Of a DNA stretch of 49,168 nucleotides, positions 48,849 to 49,168 are shown piece by piece; the stretch's first letter is position 1, and the number at the start of each line of letters is the position of its first letter. The stretch comes from Algoriphagus marincola DSM 16067. GTDB lineage: Bacteria > Bacteroidota > Bacteroidia > Cytophagales > Cyclobacteriaceae. The position numbers were made by a program, and so were the translations under genes. The stretch covers positions 54,515-103,682 of the forward strand of contig NZ_KE386900.1 in assembly GCF_000429405.1 (NCBI RefSeq), written 5' to 3'. The notes beneath the pieces were generated by a model. That model was not told where the DNA came from and did no database searches. It saw only the letters and a list, made by a program, of their open reading frames with translations.

Positions 48849-49168
48849 TGTCCCGATAAGTGTGTAAATGGTAGGAAAAGTTATTCTGGAATTTTTGGGC
48901 CCTTTGAAAGGCCAGGAAAAATTACGGAAATAACTTTTTCGGGGTACCTTCACACACTTAAAGCTATGAAAAAAGAAGATGCATTCAGCGAGGAATTCCT
49001 CAAGCAGTTCAAAAACGGAGAAGAGCTCTATGCTTTTCTCGGCCAACTTCAAAAACGGGGCGTAGAAGCCATCCTCGAAGGAGAGATGGATAATCACCTG
49101 GGCTATGAAAAACACGGGGAGTCCACCGGGGATAATACCCGGAACGGCCACAGCAGGAAGAAACTTCG
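48844..49168 (+). mobile_element. IS256-family insertion sequence, left part
   Basis: The element begins near 48844 (ggtagtgtcccgataagtgt) and continues past the window end. It carries a transposase gene from 48966. The 110-bp leader has a large inverted repeat at 48857-48960: TAAGTGTGT / ACACACTTA, then AAAAGTTATT / AATAACTTTT, then AATTTTT / AAAAATT, then GGGCC.../...GGCC in the loop. The exact end, and any target duplication, cannot be fixed from one end. Confidence 0.8.
48966..49168 (+). CDS. IS256 (Mutator-type) transposase, N-terminal part
   Basis: The first 67 residues of a DDE transposase of the IS256/MULE family (Pfam Transposase_mut); the gene runs off the window. It starts at ATG 48966 after the folded leader and reads MKKEDAFSEEFLKQFKNGEE..., with the family motif ILEGEMDNHLGYEKHGES and TRNGHSRKKL at the end of the visible part. 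These are the conserved N-terminal segments before the DDE domain. It appears intact so far. Confidence 0.92.
   Translation, partial: MKKEDAFSEEFLKQFKNGEELYAFLGQLQKRGVEAILEGEMDNHLGYEKHGESTGDNTRNGHSRKKL

Noticed and set aside
1..49168. tRNA and rRNA genes
   Set aside because: No sequence with tRNA arms (GGTTCRANNCC-type T-arm in context) or rRNA conserved blocks was noticed; a tRNAscan-SE or barrnap run would be the proper test.

Overview
The window reads as chromosomal DNA of a Bacteroidota bacterium, most likely a Cytophagales / Cyclobacteriaceae (Algoriphagus-like) organism. This is inferred from lineage-typical families (DUF6090, DUF3667, DUF2490, DUF5777, PorT-like beta-barrels, PLP histidine decarboxylase, S1 sulfatases), lipoprotein signals and sparse Shine-Dalgarno sequences. 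No rRNA, tRNA or CRISPR array was recognised.

0-6.2 kb is core metabolism: ridA, a small membrane protein, fumC, a lipoprotein sulfatase and an isocitrate dehydrogenase with a C-terminal extension. 6.2-9.5 kb holds psd (phosphatidylserine decarboxylase) between two intergenic blocks built from the same shuffled palindromic modules: a 40-bp hairpin repeat, a palindromic linker, an ~80-bp element, a 194-bp element and a 230-bp element. 9.5-11.3 kb has a lipoprotein and a short DUF6090-like protein bracketed by a 35-bp direct repeat.

11.35-17.3 kb is a visibly AT-rich accessory block. It holds an AAA ATPase gene overlapping a gene for a small PD-(D/E)XK-like protein (a candidate two-gene defence system), an abortive-infection-like membrane protein, small proteins, and two paralogous secreted proteins with an SH3-like domain, a coiled coil and a BamE-like tail. 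17.8-26.3 kb has an Asp/Asn beta-hydroxylase-like enzyme, a tight three-gene operon (DUF2490 outer-membrane barrel, P-loop NTPase, ABC exporter membrane domain that stops where its ATPase domain should begin), and assorted secreted or small proteins.

26.6-28.6 kb is a translationally coupled Rieske / DUF5777 / YceI operon. 28.9-36.8 kb has a DUF6090 protein with an extra C-terminal domain, a Fic protein, an NMT1/THI5-like protein next to a TetR regulator, membrane and lipoproteins, and a second sulfatase. 36.9-46.3 kb has histidine decarboxylase, an M28 peptidase, an ECF sigma / membrane partner pair, ccmB, dgt, the glnK-amt nitrogen operon and a sugar-phosphate nucleotidyltransferase.

46.3 kb to the end is accessory again: a HigBA toxin-antitoxin pair, a fragment of the recF 3' end, a secreted four-cysteine peptide followed by a propeller-like lipoprotein, and a small membrane-protein gene cut by the left end of an IS256-family element that runs off the window. 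The best candidates for something undescribed are the ATPase/nuclease pair, the module mosaic around psd, the ATPase-less exporter operon and the small-peptide/lipoprotein pair.
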